A DNA stretch of 64,000 nucleotides from Roseovarius sp. (GCA_002720475.1 PBIL01000008.1:141757-205756); one strand, 5' to 3'. Shown: positions 9,552 through 17,397, counted from the first letter of the stretch. Numbers and translations are program-made. The notes: generated by a model not told the origin, from the sequence alone.

Positions 9552-10895
9552 TTACATCTGCCGGATGCGCGGCGCGCGCCATCGGGCCGCAGGTTCGATG
9601 ACAAGGTCGGTCAGTGCCCAGACAAGTGCATCCACCCGGTCGGGGCTGCCGCGCCCCTCATAGCCGCGCGCGGTCATCGCGCACATCTGGTCCTCGAGCC
9701 GGTCAAGCCCCTTGAGGTGCTGCACGCGCCCCTGCTCGTAAAGCGCCGCCACCGGCTCGGCGCGCACCACCTTGCCGCGGCTGGCATGAACCTTGCGCAA
9801 GCTGACCAGCGGATCGAGCTGGCGGATCACCTGTTCCACCAGGTCGCCGCCCTGGTTGACCTCGGCCACCAGCCGTTCGGCCCCCCAGCGATCCATCGCG
9901 CGGATCGCGGCCTCGGCCCATTGCGCGGGGCTGGCCCCCTCGACGCTGGCATCCTCGAGCACGACGGCGCGCCAGTCCCGCACAGGCCCGCGCGTGACCG
10001 CCCCCGCCACCACGATCCCGCAGGCATCCGAGCCGCCATGCCCCGTCACCGGCGGGTCGATCGCCACCACGATCCGGTCGAGCGGCGGGACCTCGGCCAC
10101 CTGCCCCGCCTCGATCAGCGCGGGCGTCCAGAGCGCATCCTCGGCGGTATCCACCAGCACGCCGTCGAGCTCCTGCCGTCCGAGCCGCGTGCCGGCATAG
10201 CGCGCGCGCACCTCCTCGAGGAAGCCCTGCGCGAGATTGGCGGCATTGGCCTCGGTCGGGGCGCTCGTGACCACGGTGCTGTCGCGCGCCATGAGCTCCT
10301 TGAGCACGCCCACGTTGCGCGGCGTGGTGGTGACGCAGACGCGCGGATCCGCCCCGAGGCGCAGGCCGAATTGCAGCATGTCCCAGGTTTCTCTCGCGCG
10401 CTTCCACTTGGCGAGCTCGTCCACCCAGGCCCCGTCGAATTGCGGCCCGCGCAGGGAGTCGGGCTCGTGCGCGGAAAAGACCTGCGCGATGGCCCCGTTG
10501 GGCCACAGCAGCCGCTTGCGCGTGGCCTGCCATTCGGGCCGCCGGTCAGGGGGCGAACAGGCCATGATCCCGCTTTCGCCGAAGATCATCACCTCGCGCA
10601 CCTGATCAATGGTCTCGCCCACCAGGGCGAGGCGCGTGCAGCGCCCCGAATCGAGCGGGCGCGATCCCTCGACCTGCGCGCGCACCCATTCGGCCCCGGC
10701 CCGCGTCTTGCCCGCGCCGCGCCCGCCCAGGATCACCCAGGCGCGCCAGTCGCCCTCGGGCGGAAGCTGATGCGGCATCGCCCAGAATTCGAAGATCCAG
10801 GGCAGCGCGAAAAGCTCAGCCTCGGTGAGGGCAGCGAGGAAGTCCTCCTGCGCATCTTGCCCTTCTGAGACGATCCAGGCGGCAGCCGATCTCAT
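9552..10895 (-). CDS. GTA-like terminase large subunit
   Basis: DNA-packaging motor ATPase/nuclease, similar to gp2 of the Rhodobacter capsulatus gene transfer agent. With the start at 10895 it has 447 residues. Walker A is GGRGAGKT at 57-64 (after DWRAWVIL). ATPase landmarks LRGPQFDGAWVDELAKW and CVTTTPRN follow, then an intact RNase H-like nuclease domain: VAIDPPVTG, EVNQGGDLVE, and SPDRVDALVWAL. Starts at 10964 and 10922 are also possible. The gene overlaps the end of the small-subunit gene by 80 nt. In known GTA clusters the portal gene follows directly; here xth follows on the other strand. Confidence 0.9.
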   Translation of the reverse strand: MRSAAAWIVSEGQDAQEDFLAALTEAELFALPWIFEFWAMPHQLPPEGDWRAWVILGGRGAGKTRAGAEWVRAQVEGSRPLDSGRCTRLALVGETIDQVREVMIFGESGIMACSPPDRRPEWQATRKRLLWPNGAIAQVFSAHEPDSLRGPQFDGAWVDELAKWKRARETWDMLQFGLRLGADPRVCVTTTPRNVGVLKELMARDSTVVTSAPTEANAANLAQGFLEEVRARYAGTRLGRQELDGVLVDTAEDALWTPALIEAGQVAEVPPLDRIVVAIDPPVTGHGGSDACGIVVAGAVTRGPVRDWRAVVLEDASVEGASPAQWAEAAIRAMDRWGAERLVAEVNQGGDLVEQVIRQLDPLVSLRKVHASRGKVVRAEPVAALYEQGRVQHLKGLDRLEDQMCAMTARGYEGRGSPDRVDALVWALTDLVIEPAARWRAPRIRQM

Positions 10896-11172
10896 GTCGG
10901 GCTGCGGCGAAGTCGATGGCATAACCGTGGACGATGCCACGATCCCGTTGTCTGCGTTTGTCAAGTATCATCTCCGCTTCGATGGCGATCTTGAGCCATT
11001 GCCGGATTTCGGCGGTGGCCCGTGTCGCGTTCTTCAGTTCTCCGAGATCCCCGTCCCGGATCTTCAGGTAGAGCACCTGAAGATCCCCGCGCATGTCCGC
11101 GAGTTGCCGCTCAAGCGCGTCGATCGAGGTGGTCAGGCCCGAAGGCTCTTCCTCCGGGGTGATCAGAACCAT
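10816..11172 (-). CDS. GTA gp1-like small terminase subunit
   Basis: A 118-residue protein resembling the first gene product (gp1) of RcGTA-type clusters, proposed to be the small terminase. The N-terminal half is acidic and helical (coiled-coil-like: DALERQLADMRGDLQVLYL), followed by EIRQWLKIAIEAEM and a basic IGCRLDRLRRARC stretch near the C-terminus. GAGG lies 11 nt before the ATG. The C-terminal coding region overlaps the start of the large-subunit gene in another frame, as expected for coupled packaging genes. The assignment rests on position plus recalled family sequence. Confidence 0.75.
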   Translation of the reverse strand: MVLITPEEEPSGLTTSIDALERQLADMRGDLQVLYLKIRDGDLGELKNATRATAEIRQWLKIAIEAEMILDKRRQRDRGIVHGYAIDFAAARHEIGCRLDRLRRARCAGGLPRCPHRG

Positions 11173-11185
11173 GCGTGTCGCTGCC

Positions 11186-11284
11186 TCATGAAATTGCCTT
11201 TCGCCCAGGGATCCCCGCCCGTGCCGACACGGAAAAGCGGCCTCCGGGGGGTGCCCGGGGCCGCTTGCCCATCTCGTCCAGCAT
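11186..11284 (-). CDS. Possible 32-residue leader peptide before the terminase genes
   Basis: A mini-ORF opens with ATG at 11284, almost exactly at the predicted transcription start of the promoter at 11292-11320, and ends 13 nt before the small-terminase ATG. It contains the terminator-like hairpin. The product (MLDEMGKRPRAPPGGRF...) has no recognised family and has no ribosome-binding site, so if translated it would be leaderless. It may be chance; listed because its position would suit transcription attenuation. Confidence 0.2.
   Translation of the reverse strand: MLDEMGKRPRAPPGGRFSVSARAGIPGRKAIS
11231..11266 (-). terminator. Terminator-like hairpin upstream of GTA terminase genes
   Basis: On the minus strand, AAGCGGCC and GGCCGCTT (11235-11242 and 11259-11266) pair over 8 bp. 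An inner CCGGG/CCCGG helix and a small loop follow, and TTTTCC comes next. It lies between a good promoter (11292-11320) and the small-terminase ATG at 11172, so it may be an attenuator. It could also simply end read-through from the mobA operon. Confidence 0.55.
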
Positions 11285-11291
11285 GGCCGGA

Positions 11292-11320
11292 CGGATACAT
11301 CAAACCGTTCGCAAAGTCAA
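11292..11320 (-). promoter_or_regulatory. Putative promoter of the GTA terminase pair
   Basis: Minus-strand TTGACT (11315-11320), 17-nt spacer, TATCCG (11292-11297). The predicted start is near 11284. This is one of the better sigma-70-type matches in the window and faces the terminase genes. Confidence 0.5.
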
Positions 11321-11372
11321 TGGCTTGGCCAGTGTAACGCCGCGCGGCGCAGGGCGGTGCGTTAACGGACTC

Positions 11373-11957
11373 TCAGGGATTTCGTGCCCGCCAGGCGGCC
11401 CAGGCCTCGGGCGTGTCGAGATCGGTCACCGCGCGGTCGGCGGGCAACGGATGAAGCCGCACCGGATGGCGCGCCAGCAGCGCGCGGGCCCCCTCATCCC
11501 CCCTGAGCCCCGCCATGTCCGGCAGGAGCGCGGCGGGCAAGATGACCGGATGCCCCGGCTCTCCGGCCTCGGATGTCGCGCGCAGGATGGTCGTCCCGTC
11601 AAAGGCTTGCAGCGCATCCTCTAGGTCCTGCGGCCGCAGATCCGGCATGTCGGGCAAAAGCACCATCAGCGCCGCCGCACCCCGTGCCCGCGCCCAGGCC
11701 GCGCCCGTCCGCAAGGAGGCGGCCATGCCCTCTCCCGCCTGCGCCACCTCCCTGCGGTCGAGCGCCAGCCCGGCGAGCACCGCCGCCCGCGCCGCCCCGC
11801 CGGGCGGCAACGTCACCAGCACGGCATCGCTCACCGAGAGCGCCACCTCGGCCCGCTCGCGCAGAAGCGCGCGCCCGCGCACCACCTCCAGCAGCTTGTC
11901 GCGCCCGCGCATCCGCCGCGACGCCCCCGCCGCCGGCAAAAGCACCGCGACGCCCAT
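11373..11957 (-). CDS. MobA-like nucleotidyltransferase
   Basis: A 194-residue protein of the MobA/MocA NTP-transferase family (GT-A fold), which transfers GMP or CMP to molybdopterin. The nucleotide-binding N-terminal loop is LLPAAGASRRMRGRDKLLE, and VLLPDMPDLRP and GEPGHPVILP are the further landmarks. The TAA of the upstream permease gene and this ATG overlap as TAATG, so it is the last gene of the amino-acid ABC operon. Whether it makes molybdenum cofactor (MocA-like) or acts on another substrate cannot be decided; the transporter context gives no hint. Confidence 0.75.
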   Translation of the reverse strand: MGVAVLLPAAGASRRMRGRDKLLEVVRGRALLRERAEVALSVSDAVLVTLPPGGAARAAVLAGLALDRREVAQAGEGMAASLRTGAAWARARGAAALMVLLPDMPDLRPQDLEDALQAFDGTTILRATSEAGEPGHPVILPAALLPDMAGLRGDEGARALLARHPVRLHPLPADRAVTDLDTPEAWAAWRARNP

Positions 11958-12763
11958 TATCGGATCAGGTTGAGCCGCAGCTTCAGGCCGCGCCGCGCGT
12001 CCTGCGGCAGGTGCCGGTTGAGGCGGCGGTTGACGGAACCGAAGACCCCGATCACCGCCAGCGTCAGCAGGATGAAATAGAAGGCGAGGATCGGATAGGG
12101 CACGAAGGGGTTGAAGGTCTTGTCGGCGAAGAACTGCGCGTAGTAGAGCGCGTCCCCGCGCTGTGCCCAGGCCGGAAAGCCCGAGAAGAAGACAAGCGTC
12201 GTGGAATGGAAGAGAAAGATCGCCTCGTTCGTGTAGGCGGGCCAGGCCAGCCGCAGCATGGTGGGCCAGACGATCCGGCGGAAGCGCGGCCAGCCGGCAA
12301 AGCCATAGGCATCGGCGGCCTCCACATCGCCCTTGGGGATCGCGCGCAGCGCGCCGTAGAAGATTTCCCCCGAATAGGCGGCGGTGTTGAGAAACAGCAC
12401 GATCAGCGCCCCGAGCCAGGCGGAGGTGAAGGCGTCGAAGACGGGATGCACGGATTTCAGCGACAGAAACAGGAAATAGGCAAAGAAGAACTGGATGAAG
12501 AGCGGCGAGCCGCGAAACACGAAGATGAACCATTCCGAGGGCTTGCGGATGAGCGGATTGCGCGCCCCCTTGCCGAGCGCGACCGCCGTGGCAAGGAAGA
12601 ACCCCGCGAAAAGCGCCACCGCGCCGAAATAGATGTTCCAGATCATCCCCGAGCCGATGAGCGTGAACTGCTCGCAGAGCGTGTAGCCCTCGCGCGGCAG
12701 AAGCCGCTCGCCAATGCCCACCGAGCGCAGCGCATAGTCCTGGACGGTCTGCCAGCAGCTCAT
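11957..12763 (-). CDS. Basic amino-acid ABC transporter permease (HisM type)
   Basis: Inner-membrane permease of a polar amino-acid importer, 268 residues. The EAA-type loop (AADAYGFAGWPRFRRIVWPTM) lies after several hydrophobic helices. The start at 12763 (MSCWQTVQDYAL) was chosen because ATG overlaps the upstream permease's TGA as ATGA. It pairs with the HisQ-type permease immediately upstream, and the operon also encodes the ATPase and binding protein. Substrate probably lysine, arginine, ornithine or histidine, judged from the binding protein family. Confidence 0.88.
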   Translation of the reverse strand: MSCWQTVQDYALRSVGIGERLLPREGYTLCEQFTLIGSGMIWNIYFGAVALFAGFFLATAVALGKGARNPLIRKPSEWFIFVFRGSPLFIQFFFAYFLFLSLKSVHPVFDAFTSAWLGALIVLFLNTAAYSGEIFYGALRAIPKGDVEAADAYGFAGWPRFRRIVWPTMLRLAWPAYTNEAIFLFHSTTLVFFSGFPAWAQRGDALYYAQFFADKTFNPFVPYPILAFYFILLTLAVIGVFGSVNRRLNRHLPQDARRGLKLRLNLIR

Positions 12764-13644
12764 GCGCGCGCCCTCCGCTGCGCTTCGGCGCCGGTGGTGG
12801 CCTGCCCGTGGCTGAGGCGCACCATCACCCGCTCGAGCACCACCTCCGAGACGCGCGTGAGCCCGAGATAGAACACGAGAAGCGCCAGGAAATACCACAT
12901 CCGCCAGTCGCCATGCGGATAGTCGGTAAAGCGCGGGTTGGCCGTGCCGCCCAGTTCGCGCGCCCAGTAGACGATATCCTCCACCCCCAGCAGGAAGAGA
13001 AGCGGCGTGGCCTTGGTCAGCACCATCCACAGGTTGCCGAGGCCCGGCAGCGCATAGACCCACATCTGCGGCACGAGGATGCGCCAGAAGCTTTGACGCG
13101 GCGACATCCCGTAGGCGGCGGCAGTCTCGATCTGCGCGCGCGGCACGGCGCGCATCGCGCCATAGAGCACGTTCGCGGCAAAGGCCCCGAAGACGATGGC
13201 GAAGGTCAGAACGGCAATGAAAAAGCCGTAGGCCTCATGCACCCACTGATCGGCATTGCCGAGCGGCAGCTTGGCATCCGGGCAGACGACGAAATCGTTG
13301 CCCTGCCAGATCTCGTCCTGCCAGTCGGGGCATTTGATCCTGTGGCGGATTACCTCGAACATCTGATCGAGCGCAATCACGAAGAAGAGGAAGAAGGCGA
13401 TGTCCGGCACGCCCCGGACAATGGCGATATAGCCCTTGCCGACCCAGCTGAGCGGCCAGATGCGCGAGCGCGCGGCCATCGCCCCCCCGAAGCCGAAGGC
13501 GAGCGCGGCGGGTGCCGTGATCGCCAGCAGCAGCAGGACCGTGCCCACGGCGATATAGAGATTGGCGTGCTTGGCGGTGGTCAGGTAACATGACAGCCAT
13601 TTCAGCCCTTCAAGGGTCGATGGATCGGCGCAGTAGGAAAAAAT
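12760..13644 (-). CDS. Basic amino-acid ABC transporter permease (HisQ type), probable ATT start
   Basis: Second permease of the polar amino-acid importer, 294 residues with the start used here. The EAA-type loop is AAAYGMSPRQSFWRILVPQ. The first conventional start is GTG at 13548, which would begin inside the first membrane helix. The frame stays open upstream, and reads FSYCADPSTLEGLKWLSCY, matching the N-terminus I recall for this family. It begins with ATT at 13644, preceded by AGGGAGG at 5 nt. So either ATT is the real start or an ATG was mutated. Residues 33 onward are the same either way. Confidence 0.82.
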   Translation of the reverse strand: MFSYCADPSTLEGLKWLSCYLTTAKHANLYIAVGTVLLLLAITAPAALAFGFGGAMAARSRIWPLSWVGKGYIAIVRGVPDIAFFLFFVIALDQMFEVIRHRIKCPDWQDEIWQGNDFVVCPDAKLPLGNADQWVHEAYGFFIAVLTFAIVFGAFAANVLYGAMRAVPRAQIETAAAYGMSPRQSFWRILVPQMWVYALPGLGNLWMVLTKATPLLFLLGVEDIVYWARELGGTANPRFTDYPHGDWRMWYFLALLVFYLGLTRVSEVVLERVMVRLSHGQATTGAEAQRRARA

Positions 13645-13666
13645 GGCGGCCTCCCTCGGACTGCGG

Positions 13667-13693
13667 GGCCCCCGCGCAAGCGGCGCGGGGGCC
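13667..13693 (-). terminator. Intercistronic hairpin between binding-protein and permease genes
   Basis: A perfect 11-bp stem (GGCCCCCGCGC with GCGCGGGGGCC) and a 5-nt loop, without a T-tract, just after the binding-protein stop and before the HisQ-type permease. Such hairpins typically stabilise the upstream message, giving more binding protein than membrane components. Confidence 0.6.
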
Positions 13694-13702
13694 GGCGGGT
13701 GA

Positions 13703-14422
13703 TCACTCGAAGGTCGAGGCGACTTCCCATTTCTTGATCAGCGCGTTGAGCGTGCCGTCATCCTTCATCGACTGGATCGCCGCGTCGAACTTGGCGCGCA
13801 GCTCGTTGTCGGACTGACGCAGACCCATGCCGACGCCGCCGCCAAGCGGCACGTCCTCGCCGACGAAACGCAGGTCCGGGTCTTCCTCGGCGATCGGCAC
13901 GAGATAGGACTTGTCGGCCAGAACCGCATCCGCCTCGCCGTTGCGCACGGCGGCGATGGTCTCCTCGGGGGTGGCGAACTCGACAAGGGTCGCCCCCGAT
14001 TCCGCGACATACCCCGCCTGGATCGTGCCGGTCTGCGCCGCGATCACGCCGCCCTCGAGATCCACGTCGTCGGACATGGCGAGATAGGCGGACGGGTCCG
14101 GCGGCGTGTAGTTCTGCGTGAACGAGATGACCTGCGCGCGCTCCTCGGTGATGGACATGCCCGCGATGATCGCGTCATAGTTGCCCGAAACGAGGTTGGG
14201 GATGATCGAATCCCAGTCGTTCGTCACCCATTCGCAGGTGAGGCGCGCGCGCTTGCACAGCTCGTCGCCAAGCTCGCGCTCGAAGCCGTCCACCTCGCCC
14301 TTGTCGTTGATGAAATTCCAGGGCGCATAGGCCCCTTCGGTGCCCAGGCGCACCACGTCCTGCGCCAGCGCCGCCCCGGCCATCATGGCCATCGCGGCGG
14401 TGGTGATCAGTAGTTTCCTCAT
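13703..14422 (-). CDS. Basic amino-acid ABC transporter substrate-binding protein (HisJ/ArgT type)
   Basis: Periplasmic binding protein of 239 residues that captures a polar amino acid and passes it to the permease pair. A Sec signal peptide covers residues 1-20 (MRKLLITTAAMAMMAGAALA). The family signature follows: GTEGAYAPWNFINDKGEVDG, then DWDSIIPNLVSGNYDAIIAGMS. The protein belongs to the lysine/arginine/ornithine group (PF00497). It lies between the ATPase gene (27 nt upstream) and the permeases, and a strong hairpin follows the stop codon. Confidence 0.92.
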   Translation of the reverse strand: MRKLLITTAAMAMMAGAALAQDVVRLGTEGAYAPWNFINDKGEVDGFERELGDELCKRARLTCEWVTNDWDSIIPNLVSGNYDAIIAGMSITEERAQVISFTQNYTPPDPSAYLAMSDDVDLEGGVIAAQTGTIQAGYVAESGATLVEFATPEETIAAVRNGEADAVLADKSYLVPIAEEDPDLRFVGEDVPLGGGVGMGLRQSDNELRAKFDAAIQSMKDDGTLNALIKKWEVASTFE

Positions 14423-14449
14423 GGTTTTCTCCCTCTTGGTTGACAGGTC

Positions 14450-15223
14450 TCACACGGCCATGGTGGAGCTGAGAAAGCCCCGCAGCCGTTCGGATTTCGG
14501 GCTGCCAAAGAGCGCGTCGGGCGCGCCTTCCTCCTCGACCAGCCCCTGATGCAGGAACACCACGTGATCGCTCACATCGGCGGCCATGCGCATGTCATGG
14601 GTGACGATCATCATGGTCCGGCCCTCGTTTGCCAGATCCTTGATGACGCGAATCACCTCCTGTTCCAGCTCCGGATCAAGCGCCGAGGTCGGCTCGTCGA
14701 AGAGAAGCGCCTCGGGCTCCATGCAAAGCGCGCGGGCGATGGCGGCGCGCTGCTGCTGGCCGCCGGAAAGCTGTGCGGGATAGGCATCGCACTTGTCGCC
14801 GATGCCAACCTTGTCGAGATAGCGGCGCGCGGCGCTCTCCACCTCGGCGCGGTCGCGGCCCAGCACCGTCACCGGGGCCTCCATCACGTTCTGCAGGATG
14901 GTCATGTGCGCCCAGAGATTGAACTGCTGGAACACCATGCTGAGCTTGGTGCGGATGCGCAGCACCTGCCTGGGATCGGCCGGATGCCTGTTGAGCCCGG
15001 TCCCCTTCCAGCGCACCGGCTCGCCCTTGAAGAGGATATCGCCCTGCTGACTGTCCTCGAGCAGGTTGGCGCAGCGCAGGATGGTGGACTTGCCCGACCC
15101 CGACGAGCCGATGAGCGCGATCACATGCCCCCGGGGCGCGACCAGATCGACCCCCTTGATGACCTCGAGCGCGCCATAGGCCTTGTGCAGGTTGCGGATC
15201 TCGATGACCGGCGTTTCGGACAC
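14450..15223 (-). CDS. Amino-acid ABC transporter ATP-binding protein (HisP type)
   Basis: ATPase subunit, 257 residues, of the basic amino-acid importer. Walker A is GSSGSGKST, the Q-loop QQFNLW, the signature LSGGQQQRAAIARAL, Walker B LLFDEPTSALDP and the switch His in VTHDM. The GTG start at 15223 is preceded by AGGGGG at 6 nt and matches the family N-terminus (SETPVIEIRNLHKAYG). It is the first gene of the operon, so expression of the whole transporter starts in the 117-nt gap upstream, which carries TTGCA repeats near 15290. Confidence 0.93.
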   Translation of the reverse strand: MSETPVIEIRNLHKAYGALEVIKGVDLVAPRGHVIALIGSSGSGKSTILRCANLLEDSQQGDILFKGEPVRWKGTGLNRHPADPRQVLRIRTKLSMVFQQFNLWAHMTILQNVMEAPVTVLGRDRAEVESAARRYLDKVGIGDKCDAYPAQLSGGQQQRAAIARALCMEPEALLFDEPTSALDPELEQEVIRVIKDLANEGRTMMIVTHDMRMAADVSDHVVFLHQGLVEEEGAPDALFGSPKSERLRGFLSSTMAV

Positions 15224-15340
15224 GCGCGTCCCCCTGTTGGACGGATGTTTTCTGATTTGTGACACTAGGGCGGAAAATTCTGCGCAATGCAACTTGCAAA
15301 GCGGCAAGATGGCGGCTGCGGCCTCCGAAGTGACGCCCGG

Positions 15341-16090
15341 TCAGCCCAAATCGGCGGCAGGCGGATCGGGTATGGGCAGGGCAAGGTAGCTCTCTTCGGA
15401 GAGACGGGTCATGCCGCGCAGCCCGAGCGTGTCACGATCCCTTGCCGACAAGGCCGCCAGCGCATCGGACAGCGCGGCGCGGATCGGGGCCGGGTCGCGG
15501 CCCGCCGCGGTGATATAGGGCAAGGCGGGCGTGGGATCCGTGCGCCCGATCACGCGCAGGTCACGGGCAAAGCCGTCATGGCGCGCGATCATCCGCCATG
15601 TCAGCGCGTCGAGCGCGGCGATATCGGCGCGCCCTTCGGCCACGGCGCGCGCGGACAGGGCATGCGCGCCGGTCCGCAACGTCGGCCCGAAGGCAAGACC
15701 ATGCGCGGCGGCGAAAGCCTGCGGCGCGGCCCAGCCCGATTGCGACAGGGGTTCGTTATAGGCCAGCACGGTGCCCGCAAAGTCGCGCACATCCGCGCGC
15801 GGATCGTCGGCACGCGCCACGAAGACGCTGCAATAATGGCCATCGGGGCAATCGGGCAGGTCGCAGACCGGCGTTGCCACAAGGTTCACCCTGCCATGCA
15901 GCCGCGCGCGATAGGGCAGCCCGCAGGTCTGCGACAGGATCAGGTCGGGGCTTTGCCACTGCGCCCAGAGATCGCCCCCGCGCGTGAGATGTTCAGGCCC
16001 CTGCCCCAGCCGTTCCCGCACGCCCTGCCAGAGCCGGTCATTGGCCGCCGCCGTCTCGGGGCGGTCATACATGGGAAGGCTGGCGATCAC
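15341..16090 (-). CDS. PhnD-like periplasmic phosphonate/phosphate-type binding protein
   Basis: A 249-residue protein of the PhnD-like (PF12974) binding-protein superfamily. Landmarks are IASLPMYDRPET at the N-terminus, LILSQTCGLPYRA, and VAEGRADIAALDALTW. No signal peptide is present with the GTG start at 16090, and none is visible further upstream, so a periplasmic role is uncertain. The GTG overlaps the TGA of the upstream TerB gene (GTGA), so the two are coupled. No permease or ATPase is adjacent. Ligand unknown. Confidence 0.72.
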   Translation of the reverse strand: MIASLPMYDRPETAAANDRLWQGVRERLGQGPEHLTRGGDLWAQWQSPDLILSQTCGLPYRARLHGRVNLVATPVCDLPDCPDGHYCSVFVARADDPRADVRDFAGTVLAYNEPLSQSGWAAPQAFAAAHGLAFGPTLRTGAHALSARAVAEGRADIAALDALTWRMIARHDGFARDLRVIGRTDPTPALPYITAAGRDPAPIRAALSDALAALSARDRDTLGLRGMTRLSEESYLALPIPDPPAADLG

Positions 16091-16524
16091 TCCCGCGTCG
16101 CCCTCTGCCGCGCCCGCGCGCTTTCCTGGTCGGTAAAGCCCAGCAGGTTCGTCACCATCCGCATGAGCGAATCCTCGTGCGCCTCGCGGGTGCCATCGGC
16201 GAGCGCCACCTGCCACAGCGCCTCGAGCACCGCCTCGCGCGCCTCGAGCGGCACCGCATCCTTGATCGCGCGGGTAAAGCGCACCGTGTCGGGGGCCTCG
16301 GCCTCGAGCGCCTCGGCCTCGGCCCGCAGCGCCTCGGCCTCGGCCTGGCCAAGCCCGTAGCGCGCGGCCAGGATGTCGGTGATGCGCGCGCGCTCGGACG
16401 CGGCATAGTCGCCGTCGCTGCGTGCCAGTCGGACCATCAGCGCCGAGAGCGCCAGCCGCGCATCGGCATCGGGAAGGGTTTCGGGGGCGGGGGCCAGGAG
16501 CCGGGTCAGGAAATCAGCGAACAT
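16087..16524 (-). CDS. TerB-like protein
   Basis: A 145-residue acidic helical protein of the TerB/DjlA-TerB superfamily (the tellurite-resistance TerB fold). Seen: LSALMVRLARSDGDYAASE, a typical first TerB metal-binding helix pair, and a second repeat ending ALWQVALADGTREAHED. Single TerB proteins are common in this group and are not evidence of tellurite resistance. It is coupled to the downstream PhnD-like gene. Function unknown. Confidence 0.75.
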   Translation of the reverse strand: MFADFLTRLLAPAPETLPDADARLALSALMVRLARSDGDYAASERARITDILAARYGLGQAEAEALRAEAEALEAEAPDTVRFTRAIKDAVPLEAREAVLEALWQVALADGTREAHEDSLMRMVTNLLGFTDQESARARQRATRE

Positions 16525-16564
16525 GACATCCTACTTAGCCCAGCCCCGCGCCCCCGCCAATGGC

Positions 16565-17338
16565 TCAGAGTGCGGTCCAGCCGCCATCGACGCTGATCGT
16601 GGTGCCGGTGATCTGCGCCGCCGCGTCCGAGCACAGGAAAAGCGCGGTACCCCCCATCTGCTCGGTGGTGGCGAATTCCTTCGACGGCTGACGTTCGAGC
16701 ATGACCTTCTCGATCACCTCCTCGCGGCTCATGCCGTATTTCTCCATCGTGTCGGGGATCTGCGCCTCCACCAGCGGGGTAAGCACGTAGCCCGGGCAGA
16801 TCGCGTTGGCGGTGATCGGCTCGCGCGCGGTTTCGAGCGCCACCACCTTGGTCAGCCCGACGATGCCGTGCTTGGCCGCCACATAGGCGGATTTGAACGG
16901 GCTTGCGGTCAGCCCATGGGCCGAGGCGATGTTGATCACCCGCCCCCAGCCGCGTTCGCGCATGACCGGCAGGGCGGCGGCGGTGGTGTGGAAGGCGGAG
17001 GTGAGGTTGATGGCGATGATCGCATCCCATTTCCCGGTCGGGAACTCGTCGATCGGCGCGACATGCTGGATCCCGGCATTGTTCACCAGGATATCGCAAC
17101 CGCCCGCCTTTTCGATCAGCGCGCGGCACTCGTCGCCTTTCGACATGTCCGCCTTGATGTAGCGCGCATCGGTGCCGGTCTCCTCCGAGATCCGGCGGGC
17201 CAGCGCGTGATCCTCCTCCGAATCGGTAAAGGAGTTGAGAACCACATTCGCGCCCGCGCGCGCCAGTTCCTCGGCGATGCCCAGACCGATGCCCGAATTC
17301 GAGCCGGTGATGACGGCGGTCTTGCCTTTGACACTCAT
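16565..17338 (-). CDS. bdhA: 3-hydroxybutyrate dehydrogenase
   Basis: NAD-dependent short-chain dehydrogenase that oxidises D-3-hydroxybutyrate to acetoacetate in polyhydroxybutyrate use. It has 257 residues. The cofactor loop is TGSNSGIGLGIAE, then NNAGIQH, the catalytic Ser in INIASAHG and YxxxK in SAYVAAKHG. The HVAPIDEFPTGKWD stretch and the C-terminal TISVDGGWTAL are typical of BdhA rather than generic SDRs. Transcribed alone. A TGC-rich imperfect palindrome lies 22 nt upstream of the start. Confidence 0.92.
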   Translation of the reverse strand: MSVKGKTAVITGSNSGIGLGIAEELARAGANVVLNSFTDSEEDHALARRISEETGTDARYIKADMSKGDECRALIEKAGGCDILVNNAGIQHVAPIDEFPTGKWDAIIAINLTSAFHTTAAALPVMRERGWGRVINIASAHGLTASPFKSAYVAAKHGIVGLTKVVALETAREPITANAICPGYVLTPLVEAQIPDTMEKYGMSREEVIEKVMLERQPSKEFATTEQMGGTALFLCSDAAAQITGTTISVDGGWTAL

Positions 17339-17358
17339 GCCCAGTCTCCCAATGGCCG

Positions 17359-17397
17359 TTGCATGCGCAGCATAGATGCCGCATCTGCGGAATGCAC
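17359..17397 (-). promoter_or_regulatory. TGC-rich imperfect palindrome upstream of bdhA
   Basis: TGCAT at 17360-17364 mirrors ATGCA at 17392-17396, with inner GCGCAG and CTGCGG arms. TGC/GCA-rich operators of this kind are bound by PhaR, the polyhydroxybutyrate-responsive repressor, in related bacteria. The link to PhaR is inference; the repeat is seen directly. Confidence 0.4.

Noticed and set aside
10816-10964. Frameshift in the small-terminase C-terminus
   Set aside because: The odd C-terminal residues coincide with the overlap to the large-subunit gene; overlapping coding explains them without a frameshift.
9552-11172. Prophage remnant
   Set aside because: The terminase pair is of the GTA type, no integrase, lysis or repressor gene is nearby, and both genes are intact with host-like composition.
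16087-16524. Tellurite-resistance operon
   Set aside because: A lone TerB-like gene without terC, terD or terE; such singletons are common in this group.
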